From: Variovorax sp. | GTDB taxonomy: Bacteria; Pseudomonadota; Gammaproteobacteria; Burkholderiales; Burkholderiaceae_C | Direction: 5' to 3' | Assembly: GCA_025352265.1 (NCBI GenBank) | Contig: JANXTS010000059.1 | Span: 1 to 64,000, forward strand | Length of the DNA stretch: 64,000 nucleotides | Part shown: piece after piece, positions 45,308 through 55,716 of the stretch | Position numbering within the stretch: the first letter of the stretch is position 1 | How the letters are laid out: each line of letters begins with the position of its first letter | Program-made: the position numbers and the translations under genes | The notes under the pieces: generated by a model | The model's input: only the letters and a program-made list of their open reading frames with translations | The model's database searches: none | Told to the model about the DNA's origin: nothing

Positions 45308-45960
45308 ATGACGAACAAGAAAAATGCGCCCGTCGACCGACTTTTTCAACTTGTTCAATTGATTCTCGGCTGACGCCTGACCACGGCGGCGCTTCTTGTG
45401 CGGCGGTTGGAGATTTCGGCGCGCACCGTGGACCGCGACATCGGGGACTTGCAGCGCGAGGGCGTACCGATCGAGGGCGAGGCTGGCGTCGGCTATCGGC
45501 TCGGTGCCGGCTTCGACCTGCCGCCACTGATGTTCACGAGCGATGAGCCAGCGGCGCTTGTAGCGTCAGCAAGATTGGCGCTGCGTTACGTAGATCCGAC
45601 GATGGCGCGCCACGTTGAGATGGCGCTGGGAAAGATTCTGTCTGCGCTCCCACCAGTGGCACGCGCGACGGCCGAGACATTGGCGCTCTACGCGTCGGCA
45701 ATTGCGCTCGACGACGCGACTCGCTCGTGCTTGCAGACGTTGCGAGAAGCCGTTCAATCCCGAAACAAACTGACCTCGCTATGCTGACGGCAGCGGTGCA
45801 CAAGCGAGCGCATCGTGGGGCCGCTGGGTTGCCTTTATTGGGGCAAGGTCTGGACGTTTTCAGCGTGGTGCGAGTTACGCAACGACCTCAGGGGGTTTCG
45901 CATCGACCGCATCGCGCACATCGAGGACTCTTACCGAGATGTTGCGACGCCTTCAGGCTG
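45308..45960 (+). pseudogene. Decayed WYL-type (YafY-like) helix-turn-helix regulator
   Basis: A clear DeoR-type HTH plus WYL regulator runs from ATG 45308 (MTNKKNAPVDRLFQLVQLIL). An in-frame TGA at 45371-45373 replaces an arginine codon (CGA to TGA). The frame resumes with RLTTAALLVRRLEISARTVDRDI and LQREGVPIEGEAGVGYRLG. Near 45775-45810 two compensating indels put a stop (TGA 45785) in the original frame. The true frame gives RYADGSGAQAS there and resumes with SERIVGPLGCLYWGKVW. A further shift plus deletion near 45930 moves the C-terminus (TLTEMLRRLQADP) to another frame. The gene is dead. It abuts dnaB tail-to-tail. Confidence 0.9.
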
Positions 45961-45973
45961 ATCCGCTGCCGCG

Positions 45974-47377
45974 TCAGTACTCGTACCCGCCGCCGCTCGC
46001 CAGACTCTCGAACTTGGTGATCGGCTTCAGGAAGGCCAGCTTGATGGTGCCGGTCGGCCCATTCCGCTGCTTGCTGATGATCACTTCGGCAACGCCAGGC
46101 TCTTTCGAGTCCTTGTTGTAGTAGTCATCGCGGTAGATGAACATGATTACGTCAGCGTCCTGCTCGATGGCGCCCGACTCGCGCAGATCGCTCATCATCG
46201 GACGCTTGTCCGTCCGGCTTTCGACGCCCCGGCTGAGCTGCGAGAGTGCAATCACAGGGCACTTCAGCTCCTTGGCGAGCATTTTCAAACCGCGCGAGAT
46301 TTCACCAACCGCAGTGGCACGATTTTCATCGCTCATCGATGTCGAGACGCTCATGAGTTGCAGGTAGTCGACAACGATCAAACCGAGCTGTCCGCAGGTA
46401 CGGGCCAGCCGCCGCGCGTTGGCGCGCAGTTCACTTGTCGTGAGGCCGGGCGTGTCGTCGATATGCAGCGAAATGTTGCGCAGTTTCTCGATGGCCTCGG
46501 TCAATCGCGGCCACTCTTCATCTGTGAGTTTGCCGGTGCGAAGATGCGTCTGGTCGATGCGACCGATAGAACCTACGATCCGCACCGCGAGTTGGGACGC
46601 ACCCATTTCCATGGAGAACACGGCGACGGGCAGACCTTCATTCAGCGCGACGTGTTCTGCGATGTTGATTGCCAACGCCGTCTTGCCCATCGAAGGGCGC
46701 GCGGCCAGCACGATCATGTCTCCCGCCTGAAAGCCCGATGTCATGCGGTCAAGGTCGACAAAGCCGGTCGGCACACCCGTGATGTCGTTCGGGTTGTCGG
46801 CCATTTCGGTCACGCGATCGAGCAGTTCGACCACCAGGGAATCCATACCTTGGAATCCCTGTTTCATGCGCGAGCCTTCCTCGCCGATGTTGAAGATCTT
46901 TTGCTCGGCTTCGTCGAGGATCTTGTCGACAGCCTTGCCTTGTGTGTTGAACGCGTTGGTCGCGATTTCGTCGCTGGCCGAAACCAGCTTACGCAGGATC
47001 GAACGTTCGCGAACAATCTCGGCGTACCGGCGAATGTTGCTTGCGCTCGGAACATATTGAGCGAGCGAATTCAGATAGACAAGACCGCCGATTTCGTCGG
47101 CCTTGCCAAGATTCTGCAAGTGCTCGTAGACAGTGATCACGTCCGCCGGCTTGCTCGCATTGATCAGCGTGCCGACCGACGCGTAGATCAGCTTGTGCTC
47201 ATAGCGATAGAAGTCGCTATCAACCAGCAGATCGCCCATCCGGTCCCAGGCGTTGTTGTCGAGCAGCAGGCCTCCGAGCACGCTCGACTCCGCTTCGATG
47301 GAGTGTGGCGGGATGCGCAGTTGCGCGACCTGACGGTCAGAGGAATCGTTTTCGGCGTAAGAAAAAACAGCGGACAT
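45974..47377 (-). CDS. dnaB: Replicative DNA helicase DnaB
   Basis: The 467-residue helicase has the N-terminal primase-interacting domain (about 20-120) and the RecA-like core with Walker A ARPSMGKTAL, VDYLQLMS and the arginine-finger region SKQRNGPTGTIKLAF. It unwinds DNA at the fork as a hexamer. It ends the rpsF-priB-rpsR-rplI-dnaB string but is separated from rplI by a terminator and a repeat-bearing region, suggesting its own promoter. Confidence 0.97.
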   Translation of the reverse strand: MSAVFSYAENDSSDRQVAQLRIPPHSIEAESSVLGGLLLDNNAWDRMGDLLVDSDFYRYEHKLIYASVGTLINASKPADVITVYEHLQNLGKADEIGGLVYLNSLAQYVPSASNIRRYAEIVRERSILRKLVSASDEIATNAFNTQGKAVDKILDEAEQKIFNIGEEGSRMKQGFQGMDSLVVELLDRVTEMADNPNDITGVPTGFVDLDRMTSGFQAGDMIVLAARPSMGKTALAINIAEHVALNEGLPVAVFSMEMGASQLAVRIVGSIGRIDQTHLRTGKLTDEEWPRLTEAIEKLRNISLHIDDTPGLTTSELRANARRLARTCGQLGLIVVDYLQLMSVSTSMSDENRATAVGEISRGLKMLAKELKCPVIALSQLSRGVESRTDKRPMMSDLRESGAIEQDADVIMFIYRDDYYNKDSKEPGVAEVIISKQRNGPTGTIKLAFLKPITKFESLASGGGYEY

Positions 47378-47436
47378 GGGGCCTCGAATTGGAACGGCAT
47401 GCTACGCCTGCGACTGCTGATGCGTCCACGCACAAC

Positions 47437-47480
47437 GCTGTGTATGTGCTGTGCATCTGCTGTGCAAAAGCCTGTGCACA
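47437..47480. repeat. Four 11-base direct repeats upstream of dnaB
   Basis: Consecutive 11-base units read GCTGTGTATGT, GCTGTGCATCT, GCTGTGCAAAA and GCCTGTGCACA. The core is GCTGTGCA. They lie 60 to 103 bases before the dnaB start. The spacing of about one helical turn would place each core on one face of DNA, as in protein-binding iterons or curved DNA. No regulator is known to me. Confidence 0.6.
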
Positions 47481-47534
47481 GTGGCTGAACAACTTGGCAT
47501 GACCCGGATGACTCGGCGCCGAAGTCGGAAAGCA

Positions 47535-47567
47535 AAAAAAGAAAAACCGCCCGAAGGCGGTTTTCGC
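47535..47567 (-). terminator. Intrinsic terminator of the rpsF-rplI operon
   Basis: On the minus strand AAAACCGCC-TTCG-GGCGGTTTT with a UUCG loop is followed by TCTTTTTTT, about 36 bases past the rplI stop. Confidence 0.9.
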
Positions 47568-47603
47568 AAGGGACGCACCAAGGTGCGCGCAATCAGTCCG
47601 CAA

Positions 47604-48056
47604 TCAAGCGGTTTCGCCGTAAACCGTGACGGTGATATCGACCACCACATCGGTGTGGAGTGCAACGCTCACCGTGCTGTCACCGACGATCTTGATCGGG
47701 CCGTTGGGCATGCGCACTTGCGACTTGGCGACTTTGTAGCCTTGCTTGGTTAGCTCTTCGGCAATGTCGCCGTTGGTAACCGAGCCGAACAACCGACCGT
47801 CGACACCCGCTTTTTGCGTCAGCTTAACGGCGGTACCACCCAGCTTTTCGCCTTGGGCTTGCGATTCGGCAAGCTTGGCAGCTGCCGCTTTTTCGAGGTC
47901 GGCACGCTTGGCGGCGAACTCGGCCTTATTGGTTTCCGTGGCGCGCCGAGCGCGGCCCGACGGAATCAGGAAATTGCGTGCGTAGCCGTCTTTGACCTTG
48001 ACGATATCGCCGAGGGCGCCAACGTTGACGATCTTGTCCAGAAGAATGATTTGCAT
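47604..48056 (-). CDS. rplI: 50S ribosomal protein L9
   Basis: The 150-residue protein starts at ATG 48056 ([19 protein letters not shown]), the L9 N-domain, followed by a long connecting helix (about 40-80) and the C-terminal domain ([21 protein letters not shown]). It bridges L1-stalk RNA on the large subunit. It lies 13 bases after rpsR. Confidence 0.97.
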   Translation of the reverse strand: MQIILLDKIVNVGALGDIVKVKDGYARNFLIPSGRARRATETNKAEFAAKRADLEKAAAAKLAESQAQGEKLGGTAVKLTQKAGVDGRLFGSVTNGDIAEELTKQGYKVAKSQVRMPNGPIKIVGDSTVSVALHTDVVVDITVTVYGETA

Positions 48057-48069
48057 GGTGTCGAACTCC

Positions 48070-48351
48070 TTAAACGCGGTGCTGGTCGCTGTACGGCACC
48101 ATCGCGAGGAAGCGTGCACGCTTGATCGCGGTGTTGAGCTGGCGCTGATAAATCGCGCGGGTTCCGGTCAGCCGCGCAGGGATGATCTTGCCGTTTTCGC
48201 TGATGAAATCGCGCAGGGTATCGATGTCCTTGTAGTCGATTTCTTCGACATTCGCGACGGTAAAGCGGCAGAAACGCTTGCGTTTGAACAGCAGCGACTG
48301 GGTGTTGCGCTTGGGGCGCTTGTCTTTATTGAACTTCTTGAACGTGGCCAT
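48070..48351 (-). CDS. rpsR: 30S ribosomal protein S18
   Basis: The 93-residue protein shows S18 features: [48 protein letters not shown]. The KRKRFC motif is the N-terminal rRNA-binding segment. It pairs with S6 (rpsF) on the platform of the 30S subunit and lies between priB and rplI. Confidence 0.97.
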   Translation of the reverse strand: MATFKKFNKDKRPKRNTQSLLFKRKRFCRFTVANVEEIDYKDIDTLRDFISENGKIIPARLTGTRAIYQRQLNTAIKRARFLAMVPYSDQHRV

Positions 48352-48369
48352 GATTGGACCTCTCGAAAA

Positions 48370-48678
48370 TTAATCTTGCTGAAAATCCTGGATGTGCAGT
48401 ACGGGATGTTTACCGTTGCCGGGAGTTGCCAGAAAGCCCTGAAATCGCCAGAGACTCCCCAACGCCTGTCTTGCTAGGCGCTCAGCCGTTGTGCCGAACG
48501 CAACGGCCTTCAAAGCCGCCTTCACCTGCCTTGGTTGCCCTGCTTCTTCGATCTTCGATTCGTGTTCGAGCCGAAGATCGATGACTGGCAAGCCGGAAGG
48601 CGTGAATCGCAAGACAGTGAACTCTGCGATTACAGCTGTCAGCAGAAGCTGATTTGCCGCGATCGCTTTGTCAGTCAC
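48370..48678 (-). CDS. priB: Primosomal replication protein N
   Basis: The 102-residue protein has a single OB-fold resembling short SSB (NQLLLTAVIAEFTVLRFTPSGLPVIDLRLEHES). PriB binds ssDNA and PriA at restarted forks. Its position between rpsF and rpsR is the classic PriB locus. Identity to E. coli PriB is low, so position and fold drive the call. Confidence 0.9.
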   Translation of the reverse strand: MTDKAIAANQLLLTAVIAEFTVLRFTPSGLPVIDLRLEHESKIEEAGQPRQVKAALKAVAFGTTAERLARQALGSLWRFQGFLATPGNGKHPVLHIQDFQQD

Positions 48679-48688
48679 CGTCGCACCA

Positions 48689-49063
48689 TCAATTATTGTT
48701 GTTCGCGTACTCGGCTTGTTGGGCCTTGCGGGCCTCTTCGCGCTCGACCGTCTTCATCATTGACGAAGGGCCGGTGTCTGCCTTCTTCTTGACCACGGTC
48801 AAGTGACGCAACACCGCGTCGTTGAACTTGAACGCGTGTTCGAGTTCGGCCATCACGGTTTGCTCAGCTTCGATGTTGACGCAAAGGTAGTGCGCCTTGC
48901 TGAGCTTGTTTACCTGATAAGCAAGTTGGCGCCGGCCCCAGTCTTCGACGCGATGGATCTTGCCGCCGCCAGTCGTGATGAGGCCCTTGTAACGCTCCAG
49001 CATCGCCGGAACTTGCTCGCTTTGATCCGGGTGGATCAACAGGATGATTTCATAGTGACGCAT
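48689..49063 (-). CDS. rpsF: 30S ribosomal protein S6
   Basis: The 124-residue protein starts [15 protein letters not shown] and includes [33 protein letters not shown], diagnostic of S6. Its C-terminal tail is charged ([19 protein letters not shown]). It binds S18 and 16S rRNA. It begins the operon behind a TATAAT box at 49145-49150. Confidence 0.97.
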   Translation of the reverse strand: MRHYEIILLIHPDQSEQVPAMLERYKGLITTGGGKIHRVEDWGRRQLAYQVNKLSKAHYLCVNIEAEQTVMAELEHAFKFNDAVLRHLTVVKKKADTGPSSMMKTVEREEARKAQQAEYANNNN

Positions 49064-49144
49064 AGCACTCCTTGTGGAATTTCCTCAAAACGAGGGGAAA
49101 GCCACCCGCGGCGTCTGACGCAGTGTGGCAAGGCAAAGCCTGCG

Positions 49145-49150
49145 ATTATA
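49145..49150 (-). promoter_or_regulatory. Promoter -10 box of the rpsF operon
   Basis: A perfect TATAAT reads on the minus strand about 82 bases before the rpsF start. The -35 position is not clear. The intervening leader is long enough for S6:S18 feedback structures. Confidence 0.5.
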
Positions 49151-49172
49151 TCCCTCAGGCCGCCAACCTCGC

Positions 49173-49745
49173 TTACGTCGGCCGGTATGAGCCTTCGAGC
49201 GCTCGGTCGAGCTCAGCGGCTTTGTCGGCGCCGACCGCGGCTCGGATCTTCGGCGCCAATGCCAAAAGTTCGTCGTAAGTCGAGGTTCCCTCGACCGACA
49301 AATTCAGCCGGAAGCCGCGCAACCCGAGCGAGCCTGTCAGCCGAGTCGCAATGGGATACGCGTCCTGATAGCGCTGCTGACCGGAGCGTCCTGGCGCTGA
49401 CTGCACCTGGTCAGCAGAAACGGTGGGAACGGCGGGAATGGCAACGGGAGCAAACGAAAAAGCGGGTGATGGTGAGTGTGTGGGCGTGGGACGAATCGCA
49501 GCAGCTCCAGGCTCGGACGCTATGCGAACCATCGCCGGTGCGTCCATTCCGTTGAGTAAGGCGAGCAGCCCCAAATCGACCAGGTAATCGAGATCTTGCT
49601 GCGAGATTCCCATTCCGGCAGCGAGCACGTCGTTTATCGAACGCCGACCGTCGCAAAGGATAAAGGCCGAGCGCTGCCTTGGCGTCAACCGCACTGAACG
49701 GTCCTTCAGCGCCTGCTGGCCAGCGTCGGTCTTGACAAGAATCAT
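49173..49745 (-). CDS. Conserved-looking hypothetical protein
   Basis: The 190-residue frame has two parts. Residues 1-65 look like a small winged-helix (LTPRQRSAFILCDGRRSINDVLAAGMGISQQDLDYLVDLGLLALL). A Pro/Ser/Ala-rich linker (75-125) leads to a C-terminal segment (about 130-190; YPIATRLTGSLGLRGFRLNLSVEGTSTYDELLALAPKIRAAVG). I recognise no named domain. It lies between ppsA and the rpsF operon, reading the same way. An overlapping minus-strand frame nearby is weaker. A DNA-binding or signalling role is possible but unproven. Confidence 0.75.
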   Translation of the reverse strand: MILVKTDAGQQALKDRSVRLTPRQRSAFILCDGRRSINDVLAAGMGISQQDLDYLVDLGLLALLNGMDAPAMVRIASEPGAAAIRPTPTHSPSPAFSFAPVAIPAVPTVSADQVQSAPGRSGQQRYQDAYPIATRLTGSLGLRGFRLNLSVEGTSTYDELLALAPKIRAAVGADKAAELDRALEGSYRPT

Positions 49746-49949
49746 GATTTCGATAGTTGCGAAGTGAATGGTCGATCACCGCCAGTGCGTCGGTCGCTAC
49801 CGACGCGGCAAGGCGCGCGCTGTCAATTTCGGAGTTTGACATCAAAAAAGCATTTTGTTGCAATTACACGAACCTGACGCAGGCATTGCGGTGGCGGTGT
49901 GAATAAATTGGCAGCGCGGGCGCAACAGCCGCACGCTGCCTCTCACGAC

Positions 49950-52343
49950 TCAGCGTGCAGCCAGCTGCTTCCAGGTGTCGATCACACTATCTGGATTGAG
50001 GGAAATCGATTCGATCCCTTGCTCGGCAAGCCACATCGCGAAGTCAGGGTGGTCGCTCGGCCCCTGTCCGCAAATGCCGACATATTTTCCCTGCGCCTTG
50101 CACGCCTTGATAGCGCGACTCAGCATGGCCTTGACCGCAGGGTCGCGTTCATCAAAATCGGCCGCCAGGAGTTCGAGGCCGGAATCGCGGTCCAATCCCA
50201 ACGTGAGCTGCGTCAAGTCGTTCGAACCAATGGAGAAGCCGTCGAAGAATTGCAGGAACTCGTCGGCCAGGATGGCGTTGCTCGGTACCTCGCACATCAT
50301 GATGATCTTGAGCTCGTTCTCGCCGCGCTTGAGCCCCTCGGCGGCCAGCAGGCCGGTCACGCGCTCGGCTTGACCCAGCGTCCGCACAAACGGCACCATG
50401 ATCTGAACGTTCACTAAGCCCATCTCGTTTCGGACGCGCTTGAGCGCCTCGCATTCCATCAGAAACGCCTCCCGAAAATCGTCGCTGATGTAGCGTGCGG
50501 CGCCGCGGAAACCGAGCATCGGGTTCTCTTCCTCTGGCTCGTAACGCGAACCGCCGATCAGCTTGCGATACTCGTTCGACTTGAAGTCGGACAGCCGCAC
50601 AATCACCGGCTTGGGCCAGAAAGCGGCAGCGATGGTCGCGATGCCTTCGGCTACCTTGTCTACATAAAACGCGCGGGGCGAAGCATGACCACGCGCCACC
50701 GACTCGACCGCTTTTTTCAGGTCATTGTCGACATTGGGGTAGTCGAGGATCGCCTTGGGGTGAACACCGATGTTGTTGTTGATGATGAACTCAAGCCGCG
50801 CCAGCCCGACGCCATGGTTGGGCAGTTGCGCAAAGTCGAATGCCAGCTGCGGATTGCCGACGTTCATCATGATCTTCAAGTCGATTTCGGGCATCTCGCC
50901 TCGCTCGACTTCGGTCACTTCGGTTTCGAGCAAGCCGTCGTAGATGTAGCCGGTGTCACCTTCCGCACAACTCACGGTGACGAGCGTTCCTTCCTTCAGC
51001 AAATCAGTCGCGTCGCCGCAGCCGACGACGGCCGGAATCCCGAGCTCGCGCGCAATGATGGCGGCGTGGCAGGTGCGACCGCCACGGTTGGTCACGATAG
51101 CGGCCGCCCGCTTCATCACCGGCTCCCAATTGGGATCGGTCATGTCGGTCACAAGCACGTCGCCTGCCTGGACCTTGTCCATTTCGCTGATGTTGTAGAC
51201 GAGCCTCACCGGACCGGTACCGATCTTCTGACCGATTGCGCGGCCTTCGGCCAGCACAGCCCCCTTGCCCAGCAACTTGTAGCGTTGCTCGGCCTTGCCT
51301 TGCTGCTGGCTCTTCACCGTTTCGGGCCGCGCTTGCAAGATGTAGAGATGTCCATCGGTGCCGTCCTTGCCCCATTCGATGTCCATTGGGCGACCGTAGT
51401 GCTCTTCGATGACCAACGCGTATCGAGCGAGTTGTTCGACGTCGGCGTCGCTTAGCGAATAGCGGTTGCGCTGTTCAGTCGGCACGTCGGTTGTCTTGAC
51501 CAGCTTGCCGCTCGCCTTCTTTTCTTCGGCGCTGGCGAATTCCATCTGAATCAGCTTGGAACCGAGGTTGCGGCGAATCACGGCACGCTTGCCGGCGCGG
51601 AGGGTCGGTTTGTGCACGTAGAACTCGTCGGGGTTGACGGCGCCCTGCACCACCGTTTCGCCCAACCCGTAGCTCGAGGTGATGAACACCACGTCTTCGA
51701 AACCGGACTCCGTATCAATGGTGAACATCACGCCCGCCGCGCCCAGATCGGAGCGCACCATGCGCTGCACGCCGGCCGACAGAGCGACCACGTCATGGGC
51801 AAAGCCCTTGTGCACGCGGTAGCTGATGGCACGGTCGTTGTAGAGCGAGGCAAACACTTCCTTCATCTTGTGCAACACGTCTTCGACGCCTACCACGTTC
51901 AAAAAGGTCTCCTGCTGGCCTGCGAACGAGGCGTCGGGCAAGTCTTCAGCGGTGGCCGAGGAGCGCACCGCAAAGCTGGCCTGTGGGTTGCCTGCGCTCA
52001 GCGTTGCGAAGGCGTCGCCAATGGCTCTTTGCAGGTTGTCGGGAAACGGTTGCGCTTCGACCATGGACCGGATTTTTGCACCGACCTTTGCCAACTCACG
52101 GACATCTTCCGTATCAAGCGCGGCGAGCGCCGAACTGATCTTGTCGGCAAGCCCGTCGTGCGCAAGGAATTCCCGAAACGCGTGGGCTGTGGTGGCAAAG
52201 CCGGTGGGCACGCGGACGCCCTGAGGCAGCTGCGAAATCATCTCGCCGAGACTCGCGTTTTTACCGCCAACCGACTCTACGTCGGTCATTCTCAGGTTTT
52301 CGAACGGGACGACCAAGGCGGTCGCTTCGAACAGATCAGACAT
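49950..52343 (-). CDS. ppsA: Phosphoenolpyruvate synthase
   Basis: The enzyme turns pyruvate and ATP into PEP for gluconeogenesis. From ATG 52343 ([17 protein letters not shown]) it is 797 residues, normal length. It has the N-terminal ATP-grasp PPDK domain, the catalytic histidine in [21 protein letters not shown] (about residue 425) and the C-terminal PEP-utilising barrel with [20 protein letters not shown] and [10 protein letters not shown] longer open frame to 52589 is not used. It diverges from ppsR, its known regulator. Confidence 0.96.
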   Translation of the reverse strand: MSDLFEATALVVPFENLRMTDVESVGGKNASLGEMISQLPQGVRVPTGFATTAHAFREFLAHDGLADKISSALAALDTEDVRELAKVGAKIRSMVEAQPFPDNLQRAIGDAFATLSAGNPQASFAVRSSATAEDLPDASFAGQQETFLNVVGVEDVLHKMKEVFASLYNDRAISYRVHKGFAHDVVALSAGVQRMVRSDLGAAGVMFTIDTESGFEDVVFITSSYGLGETVVQGAVNPDEFYVHKPTLRAGKRAVIRRNLGSKLIQMEFASAEEKKASGKLVKTTDVPTEQRNRYSLSDADVEQLARYALVIEEHYGRPMDIEWGKDGTDGHLYILQARPETVKSQQQGKAEQRYKLLGKGAVLAEGRAIGQKIGTGPVRLVYNISEMDKVQAGDVLVTDMTDPNWEPVMKRAAAIVTNRGGRTCHAAIIARELGIPAVVGCGDATDLLKEGTLVTVSCAEGDTGYIYDGLLETEVTEVERGEMPEIDLKIMMNVGNPQLAFDFAQLPNHGVGLARLEFIINNNIGVHPKAILDYPNVDNDLKKAVESVARGHASPRAFYVDKVAEGIATIAAAFWPKPVIVRLSDFKSNEYRKLIGGSRYEPEEENPMLGFRGAARYISDDFREAFLMECEALKRVRNEMGLVNVQIMVPFVRTLGQAERVTGLLAAEGLKRGENELKIIMMCEVPSNAILADEFLQFFDGFSIGSNDLTQLTLGLDRDSGLELLAADFDERDPAVKAMLSRAIKACKAQGKYVGICGQGPSDHPDFAMWLAEQGIESISLNPDSVIDTWKQLAAR

Positions 52344-52524
52344 GGGAAAGCTCCAGAAGTTAAAACCGGCGCCGCATGCAGACGACACCTCAGGAACGTC
52401 TTCGTTACTCTGGGTGCGTTGGCGGTCTGCATGGGAAATTTGAAGGTGGGAAAGCGGACTCCCGATAATGATGGAATTGTAGGCGTGGCACCGTTGCACG
52501 CGTCGCAGGACAAGGCCGAGCATC

Positions 52525-53346
52525 ATGCAAACCCGTACCGTTTTCTTCATTTCCGACGGCACCGGCATTACGGCCGAAACCTTCGGCAACGCCGTCTTGG
52601 CTCAGTTCGAGATGAAGCCGCGCCATGTGCGGCTGCCATTCACCGACACGGTCGACAAGGCCCACCAGGCCGTGAGACAGATTAACCACACAGCGGAGAT
52701 CGAGGGCGTGCGGCCGATCGTTTTCACCACAATGGCGAACATGGACGTGCTCGAGGTGATTGAAACCGGCAGCAAAGGCATGTTGCTCGACATGTTCGGC
52801 ACCTTCGTGAGACCTCTGGAGATCGAGCTGGGCGTGAAGTCCAACCACCGCATCGGGCGCTTTAGCGATGTCAGCAAGAGCAAGGAATACACCGCACGCA
52901 TTGCAGCCATCGACTTCAGCCTGGCGCACGACGATGGTCAGAGCAACCGCGACCTGGAAGGCGCAGACGTCATTCTGGTCGGCGTCAGCCGGAGCGGTAA
53001 GACGCCTACCTCGCTCTACCTGGCCATGCAACACGGGCTAAAGGCGGCGAACTACCCGCTGATCCCGGAAGATTTTGACCGGCGTCAACTTCCACCGGCG
53101 CTGTTACCGCATCGCAAGAAGATGTTCGGGCTCACGATTCAACCCGAGCGTCTGGCAGAAATCCGCAATGAACGCCGTCCGAACTCCCGCTATGCCAGTC
53201 TCGAAAATTGCCGTCACGAGGTAAGTGAAGCCGAAGCGATGATGCGACGCGCCGGCGTACGCTGGCTGTCGACCACCACGAAATCGATCGAGGAAATCGC
53301 AACCACCATCCTCCAGGAACTGCGACCCGAGCGACTCGTTTATTAG
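52525..53346 (+). CDS. ppsR: PEP synthetase regulatory protein (kinase/pyrophosphorylase)
   Basis: The 273-residue DUF299 protein carries out ADP-dependent inactivation and Pi-dependent reactivation of PEP synthase. The P-loop [15 protein letters not shown] is near residue 152-166, with the N-terminal start [15 protein letters not shown]. The divergent pairing with ppsA strongly supports the specificity. The two genes share a 181-base promoter region. Confidence 0.95.
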   Translation: MQTRTVFFISDGTGITAETFGNAVLAQFEMKPRHVRLPFTDTVDKAHQAVRQINHTAEIEGVRPIVFTTMANMDVLEVIETGSKGMLLDMFGTFVRPLEIELGVKSNHRIGRFSDVSKSKEYTARIAAIDFSLAHDDGQSNRDLEGADVILVGVSRSGKTPTSLYLAMQHGLKAANYPLIPEDFDRRQLPPALLPHRKKMFGLTIQPERLAEIRNERRPNSRYASLENCRHEVSEAEAMMRRAGVRWLSTTTKSIEEIATTILQELRPERLVY

Positions 53347-53388
53347 TCGCTCGGATTGTGGCGCTTCATGCAGGGTGTGCCTGCGGTT

Positions 53389-54984
53389 TCAGGCAGCGAC
53401 AGCCACTGTCGATTGCGCCGCTTTTTCCTCTACCGGCGCCGTCACGCGAATCAGGTGATCGAATGCACTGAGCGCAGCCTTGGCACCATCACCCGCAGCG
53501 ATGATGATCTGTTTGAACGGCACCGTCGTCGCATCGCCGGCAGCGAACACACCGGGCACCGACGTCTGGCCGCGCGCATCGACGATGATTTCGCCGTGCT
53601 TGGACAGTTCCACTACGCCTTTCAACCAGTCGGTGTTGGGCACCAGTCCGATTTGGATGAATACGCCTTCGAGCGTCACAGTGCGCAGTTCACCTGAAGC
53701 GCGGTCCGTGTAGATGAGACCATTGACTTTTTGGTCTCCGGTTATCTCTGTGGTCTGCGCATTGGTTAAGACCTCGACGTTCTTCAGACTCATCAATTTG
53801 CGTACCAGCACCGCATCGGCGCGCAGCGCGGCGTCGAACTCGATAAGCGTTACATGGCCGACGATACCCGCCAGATCAATAGCCGCTTCCACCCCGGAAT
53901 TGCCGCCGCCGATCACAGCAACGCGTTTGCCCTTGAAGAGCGGACCGTCGCAGTGCGGACAGTACGCCACGCCCTTATTTTTGAACTCGTACTCACCGGG
54001 CACGTTGATATTGCGCCACCGTGCACCTGTCGAAATAATGATCGAACGACTCTTCAGTGATGCGCCGCTTTCGAGTTGGACTTCAATGAACTCATTGCCC
54101 GGCACCAGCGCTTTGGCGCGCTGCAGATTCATGATGTCGACGTCGTAGTTGCGCACGTGCTCTTCGAGCGCATGGGCAAATTTTGGACCTTCGGTTTCTT
54201 TGATCGAAATGAAGTTTTCGATCCCCAGCGTGTCGAGCACCTGACCACCGAATCGCTCAGAAGCAACGCCGGTGCGAATGCCTTTGCGCGCTGCGTAAAC
54301 CGCAGCAGCGGCACCGGCCGGCCCGCCGCCGACGATCAGTACGTCAAACGGAGCTTTGGCGGCAATTTTCTCTGCTTCGCGCTCTACGCCGCTAGTGTCG
54401 ATCTTGGCTAATATTTCTTCGAGCGTCATGCGACCCTGGCCGAACTCGGTGCCGTTCAGGAACACTGTCGGCACGGCCATGATCTGGCGTTCCTTCACTT
54501 CGTCCTGAAAGGTGCCACCTTCGATCATCGTGGTGCGGATGCGCGGGTTTTGCACCGCCATCAGGTTCAGCGCCTGCACGACGTCGGGGCAGTTGTGACA
54601 TGTCAACGAAACATAGATTTCGAATTCGAAATCACCGTCCAGCGCCTTGATCTGGTCAAGGATGGCTTGCTCGACTTTGGGTGGATAACCGCCGATTTGC
54701 AGCAAGGCAAGAATCAGCGATGTGAATTCATGGCCCATCGGCAAGCCGGCGAAACGCGGGCCGTGGTTCTCGCTTGGGCGATTCACAGAGAACGATGGTT
54801 TGCGATGACCGTCGTCACGACTCTCGGTCAGCTTTACCAAGGCCGACGATTCAGCCACGTCCTTCAGCAATGACAACAACTCGCCAGAGGCCTTGCTGTC
54901 GTCCAGCGAGGCGACGATCTCGATCGGCTGTATGGCGCGTTCCAGGTAGCTCTTCAATTGGGTTTTAGTGGCGGTGTCGAGCAT
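53389..54984 (-). CDS. ahpF: Alkyl hydroperoxide reductase subunit F
   Basis: The 531-residue flavoprotein passes electrons from NADH to AhpC. The N-terminal tandem thioredoxin-fold domain has C129/C132 (TCHNCPDVV). The FAD site [18 protein letters not shown] and the second redox pair in [12 protein letters not shown] (about residue 345) follow, then a NADH domain and a C-terminal Ala-rich tail. It lies 89 bases downstream of ahpC, past a terminator hairpin, so read-through or its own start is needed. Confidence 0.96.
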   Translation of the reverse strand: MLDTATKTQLKSYLERAIQPIEIVASLDDSKASGELLSLLKDVAESSALVKLTESRDDGHRKPSFSVNRPSENHGPRFAGLPMGHEFTSLILALLQIGGYPPKVEQAILDQIKALDGDFEFEIYVSLTCHNCPDVVQALNLMAVQNPRIRTTMIEGGTFQDEVKERQIMAVPTVFLNGTEFGQGRMTLEEILAKIDTSGVEREAEKIAAKAPFDVLIVGGGPAGAAAAVYAARKGIRTGVASERFGGQVLDTLGIENFISIKETEGPKFAHALEEHVRNYDVDIMNLQRAKALVPGNEFIEVQLESGASLKSRSIIISTGARWRNINVPGEYEFKNKGVAYCPHCDGPLFKGKRVAVIGGGNSGVEAAIDLAGIVGHVTLIEFDAALRADAVLVRKLMSLKNVEVLTNAQTTEITGDQKVNGLIYTDRASGELRTVTLEGVFIQIGLVPNTDWLKGVVELSKHGEIIVDARGQTSVPGVFAAGDATTVPFKQIIIAAGDGAKAALSAFDHLIRVTAPVEEKAAQSTVAVAA

Positions 54985-55026
54985 GACGGACTCACTTCTT
55001 TAAGAGACAAAACTGCAGAAGAAACA

Positions 55027-55056
55027 AAAAAGCCCGGGAGCAGATGCGCCCGGGCA
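55027..55056 (-). terminator. Hairpin between ahpC and ahpF
   Basis: On the minus strand GCCCGGG and CCCGGGC pair around a loop and are followed by TTTTTTG, 17 bases after the ahpC stop. It likely lowers ahpF expression relative to ahpC, a ratio common for this pair. Confidence 0.85.
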
Positions 55057-55073
55057 GGGGCACTAAACCGTGT

Positions 55074-55637
55074 TTAGATTTTGCCGACGAGGTCGAAGGA
55101 TGGCGCGATAGTTTTGTCGCCATCATTCCACTTGGCGGGGCAGACTTCGTTCGGATGGGCAGCTGTGTAAACCGCTGCCTTCAGTTTGCGCAGTGTTTCT
55201 TTCACGTCGCGAGCAATTTCGTTGGAGTGCACTTCGGCGGTCTTGATGATGCCGTCCGGGTTGATCACGAAGGTTCCGCGCCGAGCCAATCCTTCTTCTT
55301 CGATGTACACGTCGAATCCCTTGCTCAGCGTGTGCGTAGGGTCACCCACCAGCGGGAATTTGGCCTTACCGACGGCGGGCGAAGTGTCATGCCACACCTT
55401 GTGCGAGAAGTGGGTGTCAGTGGTCACTATGTAGACCTCCGCGCCAAGCTTCTGAAATTCGGGGTAGTTGTCAGCGGCATCTTCGACTTCCGTAGGGCAG
55501 TTGAAGGTAAACGCAGCAGGCATGAAGATCAAAACCGACCATTTACCCTTCAGCGTTTCGTTGGAAACTTCAATGAACTTGCCATTGAGATAGGCTTGGG
55601 TTTTGAATGGGATGATCGCGGTGTTGATGAGTGACAT
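55074..55637 (-). CDS. ahpC: Alkyl hydroperoxide reductase subunit C (peroxiredoxin)
   Basis: The 187-residue typical two-Cys peroxiredoxin starts at ATG 55637 (MSLINTAIIPF). The peroxidatic cysteine is C47 (FTFNCPTEVED) and the resolving one is C166 (HPNEVCPAKW). It reduces H2O2 and organic peroxides, recycled by AhpF. An OxyR-like site and a TATACT box lie upstream. Confidence 0.97.
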   Translation of the reverse strand: MSLINTAIIPFKTQAYLNGKFIEVSNETLKGKWSVLIFMPAAFTFNCPTEVEDAADNYPEFQKLGAEVYIVTTDTHFSHKVWHDTSPAVGKAKFPLVGDPTHTLSKGFDVYIEEEGLARRGTFVINPDGIIKTAEVHSNEIARDVKETLRKLKAAVYTAAHPNEVCPAKWNDGDKTIAPSFDLVGKI

Positions 55638-55674
55638 GGTGGTCTCCTTAATGGCTAATGGGGGATGTGTCATT

Positions 55675-55680
55675 AGTATA
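55675..55680 (-). promoter_or_regulatory. -10 box of ahpC
   Basis: TATACT reads on the minus strand 38 bases before the ahpC start. The matching -35 region (55698-55703) is AT-rich and overlaps the OxyR-like site, as expected for an activated promoter. Confidence 0.55.
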
Positions 55681-55701
55681 ACCACCAATATCAAAATATT
55701 A

Positions 55702-55716
55702 ATAGTTAAAAACTAT
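55702..55716. promoter_or_regulatory. OxyR-like half of an operator
   Basis: ATAG-N7-CTAT matches one dyad of the OxyR consensus (ATAG-N7-CTAT-N7-ATAG-N7-CTAT). The second dyad is weak. It lies at about the -35 region of ahpC and between ahpC and bfr, divergent genes that may both respond to peroxide. Confidence 0.6.

Noticed and set aside
49411..49863. Second minus-strand frame overlapping the hypothetical gene upstream of the rpsF operon
   Set aside because: The 49173-49745 frame has better composition and a folded-looking N-terminus; the overlapping frame is low-complexity.
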